The position numbers were made by a program, and so were the translations under genes. The notes under the pieces were generated by a model. That model did not search any database. It worked only from the letters and a program-made list of their open reading frames with translations, and was not told where the DNA came from. A stretch of 64,000 nucleotides of DNA, taken from Paenibacillus paridis (GTDB lineage Bacteria > Bacillota > Bacilli > Paenibacillales > Paenibacillaceae). The stretch is from contig NZ_VCIX01000088.1 in the NCBI RefSeq assembly GCF_006345825.1, positions 186,001 to 250,000 on the forward strand. Direction: 5' to 3'. Below are positions 42,641 to 51,739 of the stretch, piece after piece (position 1 is the first letter of the stretch; each line of letters begins with the position of its first letter).

Positions 42641-44893
42641 TTACTGATTCGCGGCTAGCTCGATGCCGGCGATAGCCTTTTCCATTGCCGGTGTAAGGGC
42701 GAAGGAACGGCCCTGAAGCTGTTCTGCCGGTAAAGTGGCAAGCTGATCTATCCTTCTGTTGACCTCGGCCGACAGTGCTTCAACGCGGTCTGCATAGCTT
42801 TTCGCCTCAGCCTCGTTTTGTTCTTTAAGAGCCTTACTATTAGCTTCAGCATACGAAGTTACCGCAGCTTCATAAAGGTTAATGTCCCATGGGAACTTAG
42901 TGACTCCTTCGTCTATGACGGCAAGCGATTCTTTAAATTGACCTTTTTGCTGGAGAAGACGGAATTCCGAAATCAGAAGGCCACGATTATACGGATCTGT
43001 TTTGCGCGCTTGCTGTGCCGTGCTGAGGGCTTGCTCAAGGAAGCTGGCATCGTTCGTTTGTTTATAGGCCTGTTCCAGCCAATCGGCCTTTGTTAAGGTG
43101 AACGAAGAATTTTTGGGTGAGCGGTCAATAGCCTCATTCAACAATGGGAGTAGTCCGTCCAATGGCGTTTGCCCTTGGACGGCCAAATCATACGTTTTCT
43201 CGTATTTCTGAACGCCACTATTCTCACGAATTGTAACGACTAGCAGCACCAAGGATAGTACAATAAGGACGGCTGGATAGGTGATTTTTAACCAACTGCT
43301 TGCCGCATTACGTTGAAGGATGAGCTTGCTGGCGTATGGGGCAAGCATACAGCCCAGAGATATAAATACGATGGCACTGATGTAAAGGTAACTCATATCA
43401 AAGTCAATAGCACTATGCAGCAAAAGGGCTAAAGAGAAAATAAAAAAGACAAAATGGCTTCCTCTTAGCTCAGGATGACGGAAATAAGAACGGATGTATA
43501 AGCCATAGGCGAGAACAAGCACACCGATTAAAGCAATAAGGCCAATCCAGCCGGTTTCAACCAAAATTTGAACAATAAAGCTATGTGATTGCCTGCTCCA
43601 ATAAGGATTATTCTGATACTGCTCGTACATGGCCTGCCAAGCGCCGCCACCGCCTCCAAGCAACGGATAATCCTCGGCTACATGAAGCCCATCTTTATAG
43701 AAGGTTAGACGTTCCAGAACGCTGTGCTGCTGAAAATTAATATTTTCGAAGCGCACCGCAATTTTATCCGGCAACAAGCCGCGAATCGCGCTGCTGCCGA
43801 GCAGGCTGGCCGCTGCCGCAGTTGCTAAGATGATGGCGACAACAGGCACCATAGCGAATGAATACTTACGCGCGGATAGCTTTTTGAGTTTCTTTTCCAG
43901 TAGAGCATCTAGCTTGGCATGGTAGAGAAGGATCAGTCCAGTAGTCACGATCATACCGAGCAGTAGGAATCCCCAGCCCTGCATGGGAAGCGAGCTAAAC
44001 AAAGAGATGGTTTGCTGCGCCTTCGTTTCATTCGGCTGTACAATCGCTGAGATTTTATCGACGATTGCTGTAAGCTTTCCTAATAGAGCCATTGAAACAC
44101 CAACAGATAGAATCAGGAAGAGGAGATAGGCTATTTGTTTAGTTAATCGCAAGAACGGGAGCAGAGCTAACACGACAACAGGCACAATGACAATTGCGCC
44201 TCGTGAATAGGTAAGCATGAATGAAATCCAAATCGGCACGAGCATGGCAGCATGCACGATTCTTGCTGACGGACGGATACAATGAGCCGCATAGTATAAG
44301 CTGACTAGAAATAATGCAACTAAAAAGCCGCCGTAGGCGTTTGAATATTGAAAGACTGATGCAAGGCGGAAGCCATCGTGTGCAAGCCATAGCGCATCTT
44401 TGTAATACATTTGCCCGAACAAATTAAGCAAGCCGAAAATAACAATTAAATAGGAGGAGAGCATAAGCGCATATTCAATCGTTTTACGAGCATGCTTAGA
44501 TTCTGCTAAATAAAGGCCGCTTATAAAGAGCGAGGCCAGCAGAAAGAACACAAGAAACATAAACTTTCCGTAATAGCTCGACACCGCTTGAAAAGAAGAG
44601 ATCCAATAGATGAACGGGAGCAGCATGACGGCAATCGACAAAATTCCACGATAGCTGCTTTGCTGCGAGTCTTTGTAGATGTAGCCGGCAGTTGCGATCA
44701 ACAGAAACAATCCAAAGATGATAGCCCCGTATATGGGACTGTCAAAGCTGAACTCATAGCCATTGAACAATCCTCTCTGATATGGGAAAATAACCAGAAA
44801 TAGGGCAAGCCCAATCGTTCCAATCCACCTAAACAGCGTTAAGCCCTCTGCTATCGTAGGTGTACTGCTTGAATATTTAGTGTGTGCGCTCAT
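42641..44893 (-). CDS. Wzy_C O-antigen-ligase-like protein, candidate O-oligosaccharyltransferase
   Basis: A 750-residue membrane protein with about a dozen helices over residues ~20-560. A large external loop near residues 395-430 (YPLLGGGGGAWQAMYEQYQNN, cut into motif parts GGGGGAW and QYQNNPYW) precedes HSFIVQILVETGWIG, the Wzy_C signature region. Its C-terminal ~160 residues are helical and TPR-like (SSFTLTKADWLEQAY, DPYNRGLLISEFRLLQQKG). Wzy_C proteins join lipid-linked glycans to acceptors. WsfB of Paenibacillus alvei has this type and attaches S-layer glycan to protein. It lies divergent from the glycan genes. ATG 44893 is nine bases behind GAGGAG. S-layer function is inferred from context. 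Confidence 0.8.
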   Translation of the reverse strand: MSAHTKYSSSTPTIAEGLTLFRWIGTIGLALFLVIFPYQRGLFNGYEFSFDSPIYGAIIFGLFLLIATAGYIYKDSQQSSYRGILSIAVMLLPFIYWISSFQAVSSYYGKFMFLVFFLLASLFISGLYLAESKHARKTIEYALMLSSYLIVIFGLLNLFGQMYYKDALWLAHDGFRLASVFQYSNAYGGFLVALFLVSLYYAAHCIRPSARIVHAAMLVPIWISFMLTYSRGAIVIVPVVVLALLPFLRLTKQIAYLLFLILSVGVSMALLGKLTAIVDKISAIVQPNETKAQQTISLFSSLPMQGWGFLLLGMIVTTGLILLYHAKLDALLEKKLKKLSARKYSFAMVPVVAIILATAAAASLLGSSAIRGLLPDKIAVRFENINFQQHSVLERLTFYKDGLHVAEDYPLLGGGGGAWQAMYEQYQNNPYWSRQSHSFIVQILVETGWIGLIALIGVLVLAYGLYIRSYFRHPELRGSHFVFFIFSLALLLHSAIDFDMSYLYISAIVFISLGCMLAPYASKLILQRNAASSWLKITYPAVLIVLSLVLLVVTIRENSGVQKYEKTYDLAVQGQTPLDGLLPLLNEAIDRSPKNSSFTLTKADWLEQAYKQTNDASFLEQALSTAQQARKTDPYNRGLLISEFRLLQQKGQFKESLAVIDEGVTKFPWDINLYEAAVTSYAEANSKALKEQNEAEAKSYADRVEALSAEVNRRIDQLATLPAEQLQGRSFALTPAMEKAIAGIELAANQ

Positions 44894-45391
44894 TCGTACG
44901 TACTCCTCATCCATAGTTATGTATATCTGAAACTGTTACTCCTTCTAGTATTTTAGCAAAAGGGGGAGTGGATTACTATATAAGAGAGGTTATAATTGTA
45001 TGTAGTTTACAAATTTGTTTGAAATGCGGATTTGTCGAAAAAGCATACATTCCGCAAAATTCCAACAATTTGTTTGGTTTGGAAAGGAGAATAAGGTATG
45101 AATATGGGAGGAACTTTGGTAAGATAACAAGGGTGGAAAGACTCTTTCTATATGCAAATATTAGATGTTATATAGAAAATGCTTATATATTTTCTCTTCT
45201 AGAAATGTGGGATTTTATCCTTTAATATCGACGTGATACAACGAATCAAGAAGTGGATGTCACTTTCTCTATGCGCTTGGTGTATAATTAATTGGAAATA
45301 TTAGTAGAGATATACAATTGTGAAGTTTGGTTTTAAATATTGTAATCTTTAAGGGTTTGAACAAATATCCGTAAGAATGGACTAATTCCAC
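44894..45391. other. AT-rich intergenic boundary of the glycan island
   Basis: No gene is supported in these 498 bases. An extended -10 (TGCTAAAAT on the minus strand, 44950-44958) could drive the ligase-like gene. TATAAT at 45283-45288 may belong to a promoter of the rightward glycan operon but has no clear -35. Base composition falls visibly from here rightwards. Confidence 0.6.
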
Positions 45392-46372
45392 ATGGTACAA
45401 TGCTCAATTGTGATTCCGAACTATAACGGACGGGAATTTCTTGAACGCTGTTTATTATCTCTGTATAGGCAAAAGGGAATTTCATTCGAGGTAATTCTCG
45501 TCGATAATGCGTCGACGGATCAAAGTCTCGACTATATTCGGTCTGATTTTCCAAAAGTTGAAATTATCGAACTGGAAAGAAATTATGGCTTTAGTAAAGC
45601 TGTAAACGAAGGCATATCCGTCTCAAACGGTGATTATGTTGTTCTTCTAAATAATGATACGGAAGTGGAGAATGATTGGTTAATATCCCTGTATCATCAA
45701 ATTAACCAAAGCGATTCGATTTTCTCTGTATCGAGTAAAATGATCAGATTTGATGAACGAAATATCATCGATGACGCAGGAGATGAATTGACAGTTCTCG
45801 GATGGGCTTTCAAGCGAGGTGATGGCGAACAGGTTTCGGATTTTCGCGATAGTGGGCCAATTTTTAGTTCATGTGCAGGGGCTGCAATCTACCGGAAATG
45901 GATTTTTGATAAGATTGGTGTATTTGATGAAGATTTTTTTGCTTATCTTGAAGATGTAGATATTGGATATAGAGCTCAATTGTATGGATACCATAACGAG
46001 TATTGTCCTGATGCTATTGTGTATCATGTTGGAAGTGGTACTTCCGGTTCTAAATATAATGAGTTTAAAATAAAGCTGTCCGCAAGAAATAACGTCTATA
46101 TATTTTATAAAAATATGCCCTATATTCAGCTTTTATTGAATTTACCAATGCTATTAATTGGATTTTCAGTAAAGTATGTTTTTTTTCTAAGAAGAGGGTG
46201 GGGTAGCATCTATCTAAGAGGACTTCAAGAAGCAATAATTCATCTAAATCATGTACAACGGCAGCGATTTCAGTATAAACATGTTTTTTTTTATTTGAGA
46301 ATTCAAGAGAAACTAATTGCATCGACCGTGAGATATATAACGAACAGAATAATGCGTAAAAGGCAGAATTAA
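45392..46372 (+). CDS. GT2 family glycosyltransferase
   Basis: A 326-residue GT-A enzyme. SIVIPNYNGREFLERCL and VILVDNASTDQSL bind the nucleotide, NNDTEV is the metal-binding DxD-like motif, and FFAYLEDVDIGYRAQL is the ED-containing catalytic segment of rhamnosyltransferase-like GT2 enzymes. The last ~70 residues include a hydrophobic helix. It is first in the rightward cluster. No good ribosome site precedes ATG 45392. Sugar and linkage are unknown; rhamnose is likely because rml genes lie in the locus. Confidence 0.85.
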   Translation: MVQCSIVIPNYNGREFLERCLLSLYRQKGISFEVILVDNASTDQSLDYIRSDFPKVEIIELERNYGFSKAVNEGISVSNGDYVVLLNNDTEVENDWLISLYHQINQSDSIFSVSSKMIRFDERNIIDDAGDELTVLGWAFKRGDGEQVSDFRDSGPIFSSCAGAAIYRKWIFDKIGVFDEDFFAYLEDVDIGYRAQLYGYHNEYCPDAIVYHVGSGTSGSKYNEFKIKLSARNNVYIFYKNMPYIQLLLNLPMLLIGFSVKYVFFLRRGWGSIYLRGLQEAIIHLNHVQRQRFQYKHVFFYLRIQEKLIASTVRYITNRIMRKRQN

Positions 46373-46403
46373 CTACATTTAATAGGAAAGTGTGAAGCAC
46401 GGC

Positions 46404-47177
46404 ATGAAGATAGTACGAGAAATATATGGGTATAGAGAATTGTTATTCGAGTTGGTGAAAAGAGACCTGAAAATAAAGTATAGAAGGTCTTCTCTAGGGA
46501 TCATATGGAGTGTGTTAAACCCATTGCTCTTTATGGTGATCACAACAATTATTTTTTCCACTATGTTTAAGAACCAAATTGAAAACTTTCCGATTTATTT
46601 TCTTAGCGGTCAGGTGATGTATGCTTTCTTCGCAGAATCGACTGGTTTAGCCCAAATGGGACTGATTCAAAATGGATCTTTAATTAAAAAAGTGTATACG
46701 CCCAAATATATCTTTCCCTTATCCAAAATTTGTTTCTCATTGGTAAATACATCGTTTTCCTTAATAGCTGTTCTTATTATTATTATCATAATGGGGTATG
46801 ATTTACCGTTGACATCGACCCTGTTTTTTATCCCTGTTATTTTAATATTCCTATTCTCAATCGGTATTGGACTCCTCCTGTCGACATTAACCGTTTTTTA
46901 TAGGGATATTTTACACATTTATGGTGTCTTTTTAAGCTTACTATCATTTTTTTCTGCAACGTTCTATCCGATTGAGATTATTCCTGCAACATTTAGAGGC
47001 ATGGTAGAATATAACCCGGTGTATGTATTTATTAACTATTTTAGGGTGTTGGTTCTCTACGGACAGCTTCCTGACTTTAAACTAAACGCACTAGCTATAA
47101 CATACACTGTATTATCTTTACTCATAGGTTATAAAGTTTATAAGAAGAATGAAAATAAAATCGTTTTATTTATATGA
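46404..47177 (+). CDS. wzm: polysaccharide ABC exporter permease
   Basis: A 257-residue ABC-2 permease of the Wzm/TagG type. IYGYRELLFELVKRDLKIKYRRSSLG is shared with O-antigen and teichoic-acid exporters (parts KRDLKIKYRRS and LGIIWSVLNP are the strongest). Six helices follow. With Wzt it flips the finished lipid-linked glycan across the membrane. ATG 46404 is assumed; GTG 46392, four bases behind AGGA, is also possible. Confidence 0.9.
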   Translation: MKIVREIYGYRELLFELVKRDLKIKYRRSSLGIIWSVLNPLLFMVITTIIFSTMFKNQIENFPIYFLSGQVMYAFFAESTGLAQMGLIQNGSLIKKVYTPKYIFPLSKICFSLVNTSFSLIAVLIIIIIMGYDLPLTSTLFFIPVILIFLFSIGIGLLLSTLTVFYRDILHIYGVFLSLLSFFSATFYPIEIIPATFRGMVEYNPVYVFINYFRVLVLYGQLPDFKLNALAITYTVLSLLIGYKVYKKNENKIVLFI

Positions 47178-47187
47178 GGTATAATAA

Positions 47188-47955
47188 ATGGAAAATATAG
47201 TGATAAAATTAAAAGATGTATCTGTTACCTTCGATTTACACAAAGAGAATATTAGTGGATTCAAAGAATACATAATAAAAAAAATTAAAAGACAGTTAGT
47301 CACTGAAAAATTCAATGCACTAGATCATGTCTCTTTATCCATATTAAAGGGAGAAGTTATTGGTATATTAGGATTTAATGGCGCTGGTAAAAGTACTTTG
47401 CTAAAAACGATAGCAGGGGTGTTGACTCCAACTAAAGGAAATGTGGAGACTTATGGTAAGGTTGCTCCGTTAATCGAGTTAGGTGCCGGATTCGATATGG
47501 AACTGACTGCAAGAGAAAATATATATTTGAATGGCGCAATTTTGGGATATTCTAGAAAATTTATTGAGAGTAAGTTTAACGATATTGTTGACTTTGCAGA
47601 AATTCACGATTTTCTCGATGTGCCTCTAAAAAATTATTCATCTGGAATGGTTGCACGTATCGGCTTCAGTATTGCAACAGTAGTGAAGCCCGATATTTTA
47701 ATTTTAGATGAGATATTATCAGTCGGTGATTACAAATTCCAGCAAAAATGTGAAGAGCGAATTAGAACAATGATTACCGATGATACTACCGTTATCATGG
47801 TTTCACATTCTATTGAACAAATTAGAAGCATGTGTAAAAAAGCATTTTTGCTCAACCGAGGAAAGCTTATTAGCTCGGGTGACGTTGAAGAGATATGCAA
47901 TCAATATATGAACATTAATTCTCATAGCAATGAGGATATAAAAGAGCAGGTCTGA
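47188..47955 (+). CDS. wzt: polysaccharide ABC exporter ATPase, short Wzt
   Basis: A 255-residue ATPase with GFNGAGKST, YSSGMVARIGF and ILILDEILSVGD, plus the IELGAGFDMELTARENIYLNG segment typical of polysaccharide exporters. It ends soon after the ATPase domain, so it lacks the C-terminal carbohydrate-binding domain that in long Wzt proteins recognises a capped chain end. ATG 47188 follows GAGG, ten bases behind wzm. Confidence 0.93.
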   Translation: MENIVIKLKDVSVTFDLHKENISGFKEYIIKKIKRQLVTEKFNALDHVSLSILKGEVIGILGFNGAGKSTLLKTIAGVLTPTKGNVETYGKVAPLIELGAGFDMELTARENIYLNGAILGYSRKFIESKFNDIVDFAEIHDFLDVPLKNYSSGMVARIGFSIATVVKPDILILDEILSVGDYKFQQKCEERIRTMITDDTTVIMVSHSIEQIRSMCKKAFLLNRGKLISSGDVEEICNQYMNINSHSNEDIKEQV

Positions 47956-47970
47956 GGGGAAGCTTTTCTG

Positions 47971-49731
47971 ATGGAGTTAGATATCATTATAGTAACTTAT
48001 AACTCGGAATTTTGGGTTGAGAAATGTGTTGACAGTATATCACGATGCCGTTTTCCAAAAGAGAAATTAAACCTCATTTTTGTTGATAATGCCTCTTCGG
48101 ATTCAACGGTAACTAAAATTGAACAAGAAATTGTTAACAACGAATCTAGCTTTGGAAGCATGCAACTAATTCAAAATAAAAAAAATGTCGGCTTTGGTAG
48201 AGCCAATAATATAGGGGCGAAAAAAGGTAAATCAGACTATATTTTTTTCTTGAATATCGATACAGAAGTATTTGAAGATTCGATTCAAAATGCTTCGATC
48301 GTTATTGAACAAAGTGACAAAAATATCGCTGCATGGGAGTTTAGACAATTCCCTTATGAGCACCCTAAAAATTATGATCCTGTTACCTTATCAACAAGCT
48401 GGATTACTGGAGCAGCTTTTATTATAAGAAGAGCTGTATTTGCAGAAGTAAATGGCTTTGACAAGGCCATCTTCATGTATGCGGAAGATGTTGATTTGAG
48501 CTGGAGAATTCGATCTAAAGGCTATAAATTGATATATATGCCACAGTGTATCGTTTATCATTATTCCTACAATGAAGAAAATGAAATCAAACCTAACCAA
48601 TTCACACATAGTTTGATAAATAACTTAAATTTAAAAGTTAGGTATGGTTCACTACGCCATGTTGTCACATGGCACCTGAAGTTCTCTTACATGCTTCTTC
48701 AGGGTAATCCTAATCACGGACTTCGGAGAAATCTTGTATCTGCCTACATCCAGAATTTGTCTATGATCCCTTTTTTTTATAGCCGCTCATTAAAAAAACT
48801 CAGACCAACCTTCGTTGGTTGGGATTACGAGGAGGAAAGGACAGGCGGGTTTTATAATAATTTCGTACAACACGATTATAAACCGCTTGTGTCTATTTTG
48901 ATTCGTACGATAGGTAGAACGAAGATATTGAAAGAAGCACTGACGAGTGTAAGGAATCAAACGTACAAAAACATTGAAGTAATTGTTGTTGAAGATGGAG
49001 GCAATGAGTCAGAGAAATTAATTAAAGAGGATTTCCATGATCTCAATATTGTGTTCTTCAGTATAAAGGATAAAGTAGGACGTTCTAGAGCTGCGAATAT
49101 CGCTTTAGATATGGCGAACGGGGAATTTCTTAACTTTTTAGATGATGATGATTTATTATTCCCAGACCACGTTGAAGTGTTAGTTAATGAGTTGTCTCGT
49201 CATCCTATTTCTGTTATATATTCTGTTGCTTTTGAGGTTCCTACGGAGTACTTACCAGATGAATCTACCCAAAACCATGAATACAAAGTGGTGTTTAATA
49301 GCAAGTTCAATAGGTTGAAATTGTTTTACCAAAATTATTTACCCATACAATGTGTGATGTTTAAGAAAGATTTAGTACGAGACAAGATCTACTTTGATGA
49401 GAATATGGATGCGTTAGAGGATTGGGATTTTTGGATGAGGCTATCACTCGATAACGACTTCTTGTTGGTAGACAAAACCACCTCATTGTACCGAGTTCCT
49501 TATCATAAAACACAAGTCGAAAATCGTCAGAAAGTTCTAGACAACGCAATAGCCTATGTAAGAGAAAAACAAAAAAACTATTTTTCTAATATGAACGGAT
49601 ATGATGTTTCGATGAATATCATGGATTTGATTGAGCATAGCCAAACAAGCTCCTTAAAAAATAGACATAAAATACTCTACTCGCTTTACAAAATCCTATT
49701 AAAAATGATAAAAACCCTAAAAAAAATTTAA
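47971..49731 (+). CDS. tandem two-domain GT2 glycosyltransferase
   Basis: A 586-residue fusion of two GT-A modules. The first (residues 1-~285) has IIVTYNSEFWVEKCV, NIDTEV and FMYAEDVDLSWRIRS, similar to the upstream GT. The second (residues ~305-510) has SILIRTIGRTKILKEAL, LDDDDLLFPDH and ALEDWDFWMRL, a different GT2 subtype. Such doubles can add two sugars or alternate linkages in a repeat unit. GAGGGGAAG precedes ATG. Each module looks intact. Donor sugars are not determined. Confidence 0.88.
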   Translation: MELDIIIVTYNSEFWVEKCVDSISRCRFPKEKLNLIFVDNASSDSTVTKIEQEIVNNESSFGSMQLIQNKKNVGFGRANNIGAKKGKSDYIFFLNIDTEVFEDSIQNASIVIEQSDKNIAAWEFRQFPYEHPKNYDPVTLSTSWITGAAFIIRRAVFAEVNGFDKAIFMYAEDVDLSWRIRSKGYKLIYMPQCIVYHYSYNEENEIKPNQFTHSLINNLNLKVRYGSLRHVVTWHLKFSYMLLQGNPNHGLRRNLVSAYIQNLSMIPFFYSRSLKKLRPTFVGWDYEEERTGGFYNNFVQHDYKPLVSILIRTIGRTKILKEALTSVRNQTYKNIEVIVVEDGGNESEKLIKEDFHDLNIVFFSIKDKVGRSRAANIALDMANGEFLNFLDDDDLLFPDHVEVLVNELSRHPISVIYSVAFEVPTEYLPDESTQNHEYKVVFNSKFNRLKLFYQNYLPIQCVMFKKDLVRDKIYFDENMDALEDWDFWMRLSLDNDFLLVDKTTSLYRVPYHKTQVENRQKVLDNAIAYVREKQKNYFSNMNGYDVSMNIMDLIEHSQTSSLKNRHKILYSLYKILLKMIKTLKKI

Positions 49732-49743
49732 GGAGAAATTTTA

Positions 49744-50799
49744 ATGAAAACTTGTCTAATCACAGGCGGAGCAGGATTCATTGGCTGCGAAGTATCGAAA
49801 TTAATTGAGAATACATTTGATAATATCATCGTTATTGATAGCTTGCATCCCCAGATTCATAAATCAGGAAAAAGGCCGGCTCAATTGTCCTCAAAAGTAC
49901 ACTTATATGTCTCAGATGTTACGGACCCTATCATATGGGATGAGATTCTTTCTAAATGGAAGCCGGATTTGATATTACATTTGGCGGCCGAAACAGGAAC
50001 TGGACAATCTTTAATAGAAAGCAGTCGTCACGCCAATGTGAATGTAGTGGGAACTACGCAAATGTTAGATGCATTGGTCAGAAATGATGCGATTCCTAGC
50101 AAAATAGTACTTTCCAGTAGTAGAGCGGTCTATGGTGAGGGGAAATGGTTGAATGCTGAAGGGATGGCATACTTTCCTGGACAGAGAAGCAATGAACAAT
50201 TGGCAAATGGTGAGTGGGATTTTGAAAATTCAACCTTTTCACCAATGAATGTAAATAATACGACTCCGATGCCGACTAGTATTTATGGTGCAACTAAGCT
50301 TACACAGGAACATATAATCTCATGCTGGTGCAAATCTTTTGACGTTAGCTACACCATACTTCGTCTCCAAAACGTATATGGTCCAGGGCAATCATTGATT
50401 AACTCATATACAGGTATTGTCTCTCTTTTTGTGAGAATGGCCAAACAGAAACAAAGCATCCCTTTGTACGAGGATGGCATGATGTTGAGAGATTTTGTTT
50501 TCATTTCGGATGTAGCCCAAGCTATTCATGAAGTTATGTTGAGTGAAAACGCAAATGGAAAAGTTTTTGATATTGGAAGTGGTTATGGTGCAACGATTAA
50601 AGAGGTCGCTCAGTTGGTAGCGGCGCGATATGAAGCACCGAATCCGGAAGTATGCGGAAAATATCGCAACGGTGACATTAGACACGCACAAGGCGACATT
50701 TCCAATACGTTGGCTAGCTTAAATTGGAGCCCGAAAGTTTCCTTAAATGAGGGAATGAACTTGTTGTGTGATTGGATTGATGGTCAATTGGGGGAATAA
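49744..50799 (+). CDS. NAD-dependent sugar epimerase/dehydratase
   Basis: A 351-residue extended short-chain dehydrogenase. TGGAGFIGCEV binds NAD, SSSRAVYGEG holds the catalytic Ser region, and YGATK gives Tyr and Lys. An insert rich in Asn/Thr (NGEWDFENSTFSPMNVNNTT in two parts) follows. SSSRAxYGEG is, from memory, typical of dTDP-L-rhamnose 4-epimerases that make dTDP-6-deoxy-L-talose, which would fit the rml genes in the locus, but UDP-sugar epimerases remain possible. AAGGAG precedes ATG 49744. Confidence 0.8.
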   Translation: MKTCLITGGAGFIGCEVSKLIENTFDNIIVIDSLHPQIHKSGKRPAQLSSKVHLYVSDVTDPIIWDEILSKWKPDLILHLAAETGTGQSLIESSRHANVNVVGTTQMLDALVRNDAIPSKIVLSSSRAVYGEGKWLNAEGMAYFPGQRSNEQLANGEWDFENSTFSPMNVNNTTPMPTSIYGATKLTQEHIISCWCKSFDVSYTILRLQNVYGPGQSLINSYTGIVSLFVRMAKQKQSIPLYEDGMMLRDFVFISDVAQAIHEVMLSENANGKVFDIGSGYGATIKEVAQLVAARYEAPNPEVCGKYRNGDIRHAQGDISNTLASLNWSPKVSLNEGMNLLCDWIDGQLGE

Positions 50800-50830
50800 A
50801 ATATGTTACCATTATTAGGGAGAATTAAAT

Positions 50831-51739
50831 ATGTTGCATAAAAAAAGTCTACAAATTCAATCGGTTTTATATAACAATGAAGCTCCCCGTATTATTCGAT
50901 CGATTAAAAGCATTGTTAGGGCGGCAGACTTTGCTATTAATAAGCAAATTTTTACGGGAATTACGGTATATTATGGGGATGGTTCTCAAGACCCCGTGTT
51001 TACCGATCAAGAGCTCAAAGACTTAAATTCTGAGTTTGGAGAGTACATACAAATCAAATACGATTATTTTGAATCAAATTTAGGTTCAGCAAGAGGACAT
51101 AACCGATTAGCTAATCATTCTGATTCTGATTTCATTATGATTATTAATCCGGATATTATATTGGCTCCTGATACGCTTCTTCAATTAGCTGAGCCGTATG
51201 CTAACCCCAAACAAAAGGTGGGGGTAGTCGAAGCAAGGCAATTGCCTGTAGAGCATCCTAAATCCTACAATACTAGAACCGGAGAGACAAGTTGGGCTTC
51301 AACAGCCTGTGTTCTTATCCCAAGGCTTGTTTTTGAAGAAGTAAATGGATTTGATGCGGACACATTCTTTCTGTATTGTGATGATGTTGATTTTTCTTGG
51401 ATGGTTCGACTTAAAGGGTATCGAATTATCTTCCAACCATCTGCTGTTGCCTTTCATGACAAAATCTTGTCTAAAAATGCAGCTTGGCAAACAAGTGATG
51501 CGGAGGATTATTATTCCGCAGAAGCAGGGCTATTAATGGCTTATAAATGGTCTAGAAACGATATTCTGGAGAATATCTTGACCTATTTCGAAAAATCAGA
51601 TGTTAGTTATTATAAGAAAGCAGCTGAAGAGTTTAAGAGAAGAAAAAGAGACGGTAAATTACCAGAACAAGTCGATTCCGGTCATCGGATTGGAGAGTTC
51701 ATCAATAATAATTACGGCAAAATGAGGTTTTCACTATGA
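50831..51739 (+). CDS. GT2 family glycosyltransferase
   Basis: A 302-residue enzyme. SVLYNNEAPRIIRSIKS, IINPDIILAPDTL (DxD-like NPD) and FFLYCDDVDFSWMVRL mark a GT2 of the rhamnosyltransferase-like kind, and FHDKIL ends the catalytic part. AGGGAG precedes ATG 50831. Its 3' end overlaps the next gene by four bases (ATGA), so they are translationally coupled. Sugar specificity is unknown. Confidence 0.85.
   Translation: MLHKKSLQIQSVLYNNEAPRIIRSIKSIVRAADFAINKQIFTGITVYYGDGSQDPVFTDQELKDLNSEFGEYIQIKYDYFESNLGSARGHNRLANHSDSDFIMIINPDIILAPDTLLQLAEPYANPKQKVGVVEARQLPVEHPKSYNTRTGETSWASTACVLIPRLVFEEVNGFDADTFFLYCDDVDFSWMVRLKGYRIIFQPSAVAFHDKILSKNAAWQTSDAEDYYSAEAGLLMAYKWSRNDILENILTYFEKSDVSYYKKAAEEFKRRKRDGKLPEQVDSGHRIGEFINNNYGKMRFSL

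Noticed and set aside
44968..45225. 85-codon frame starting GTG in the intergenic boundary
   Set aside because: The ribosome site would be too close to GTG, composition is like non-coding AT-rich DNA, and no domain is seen.
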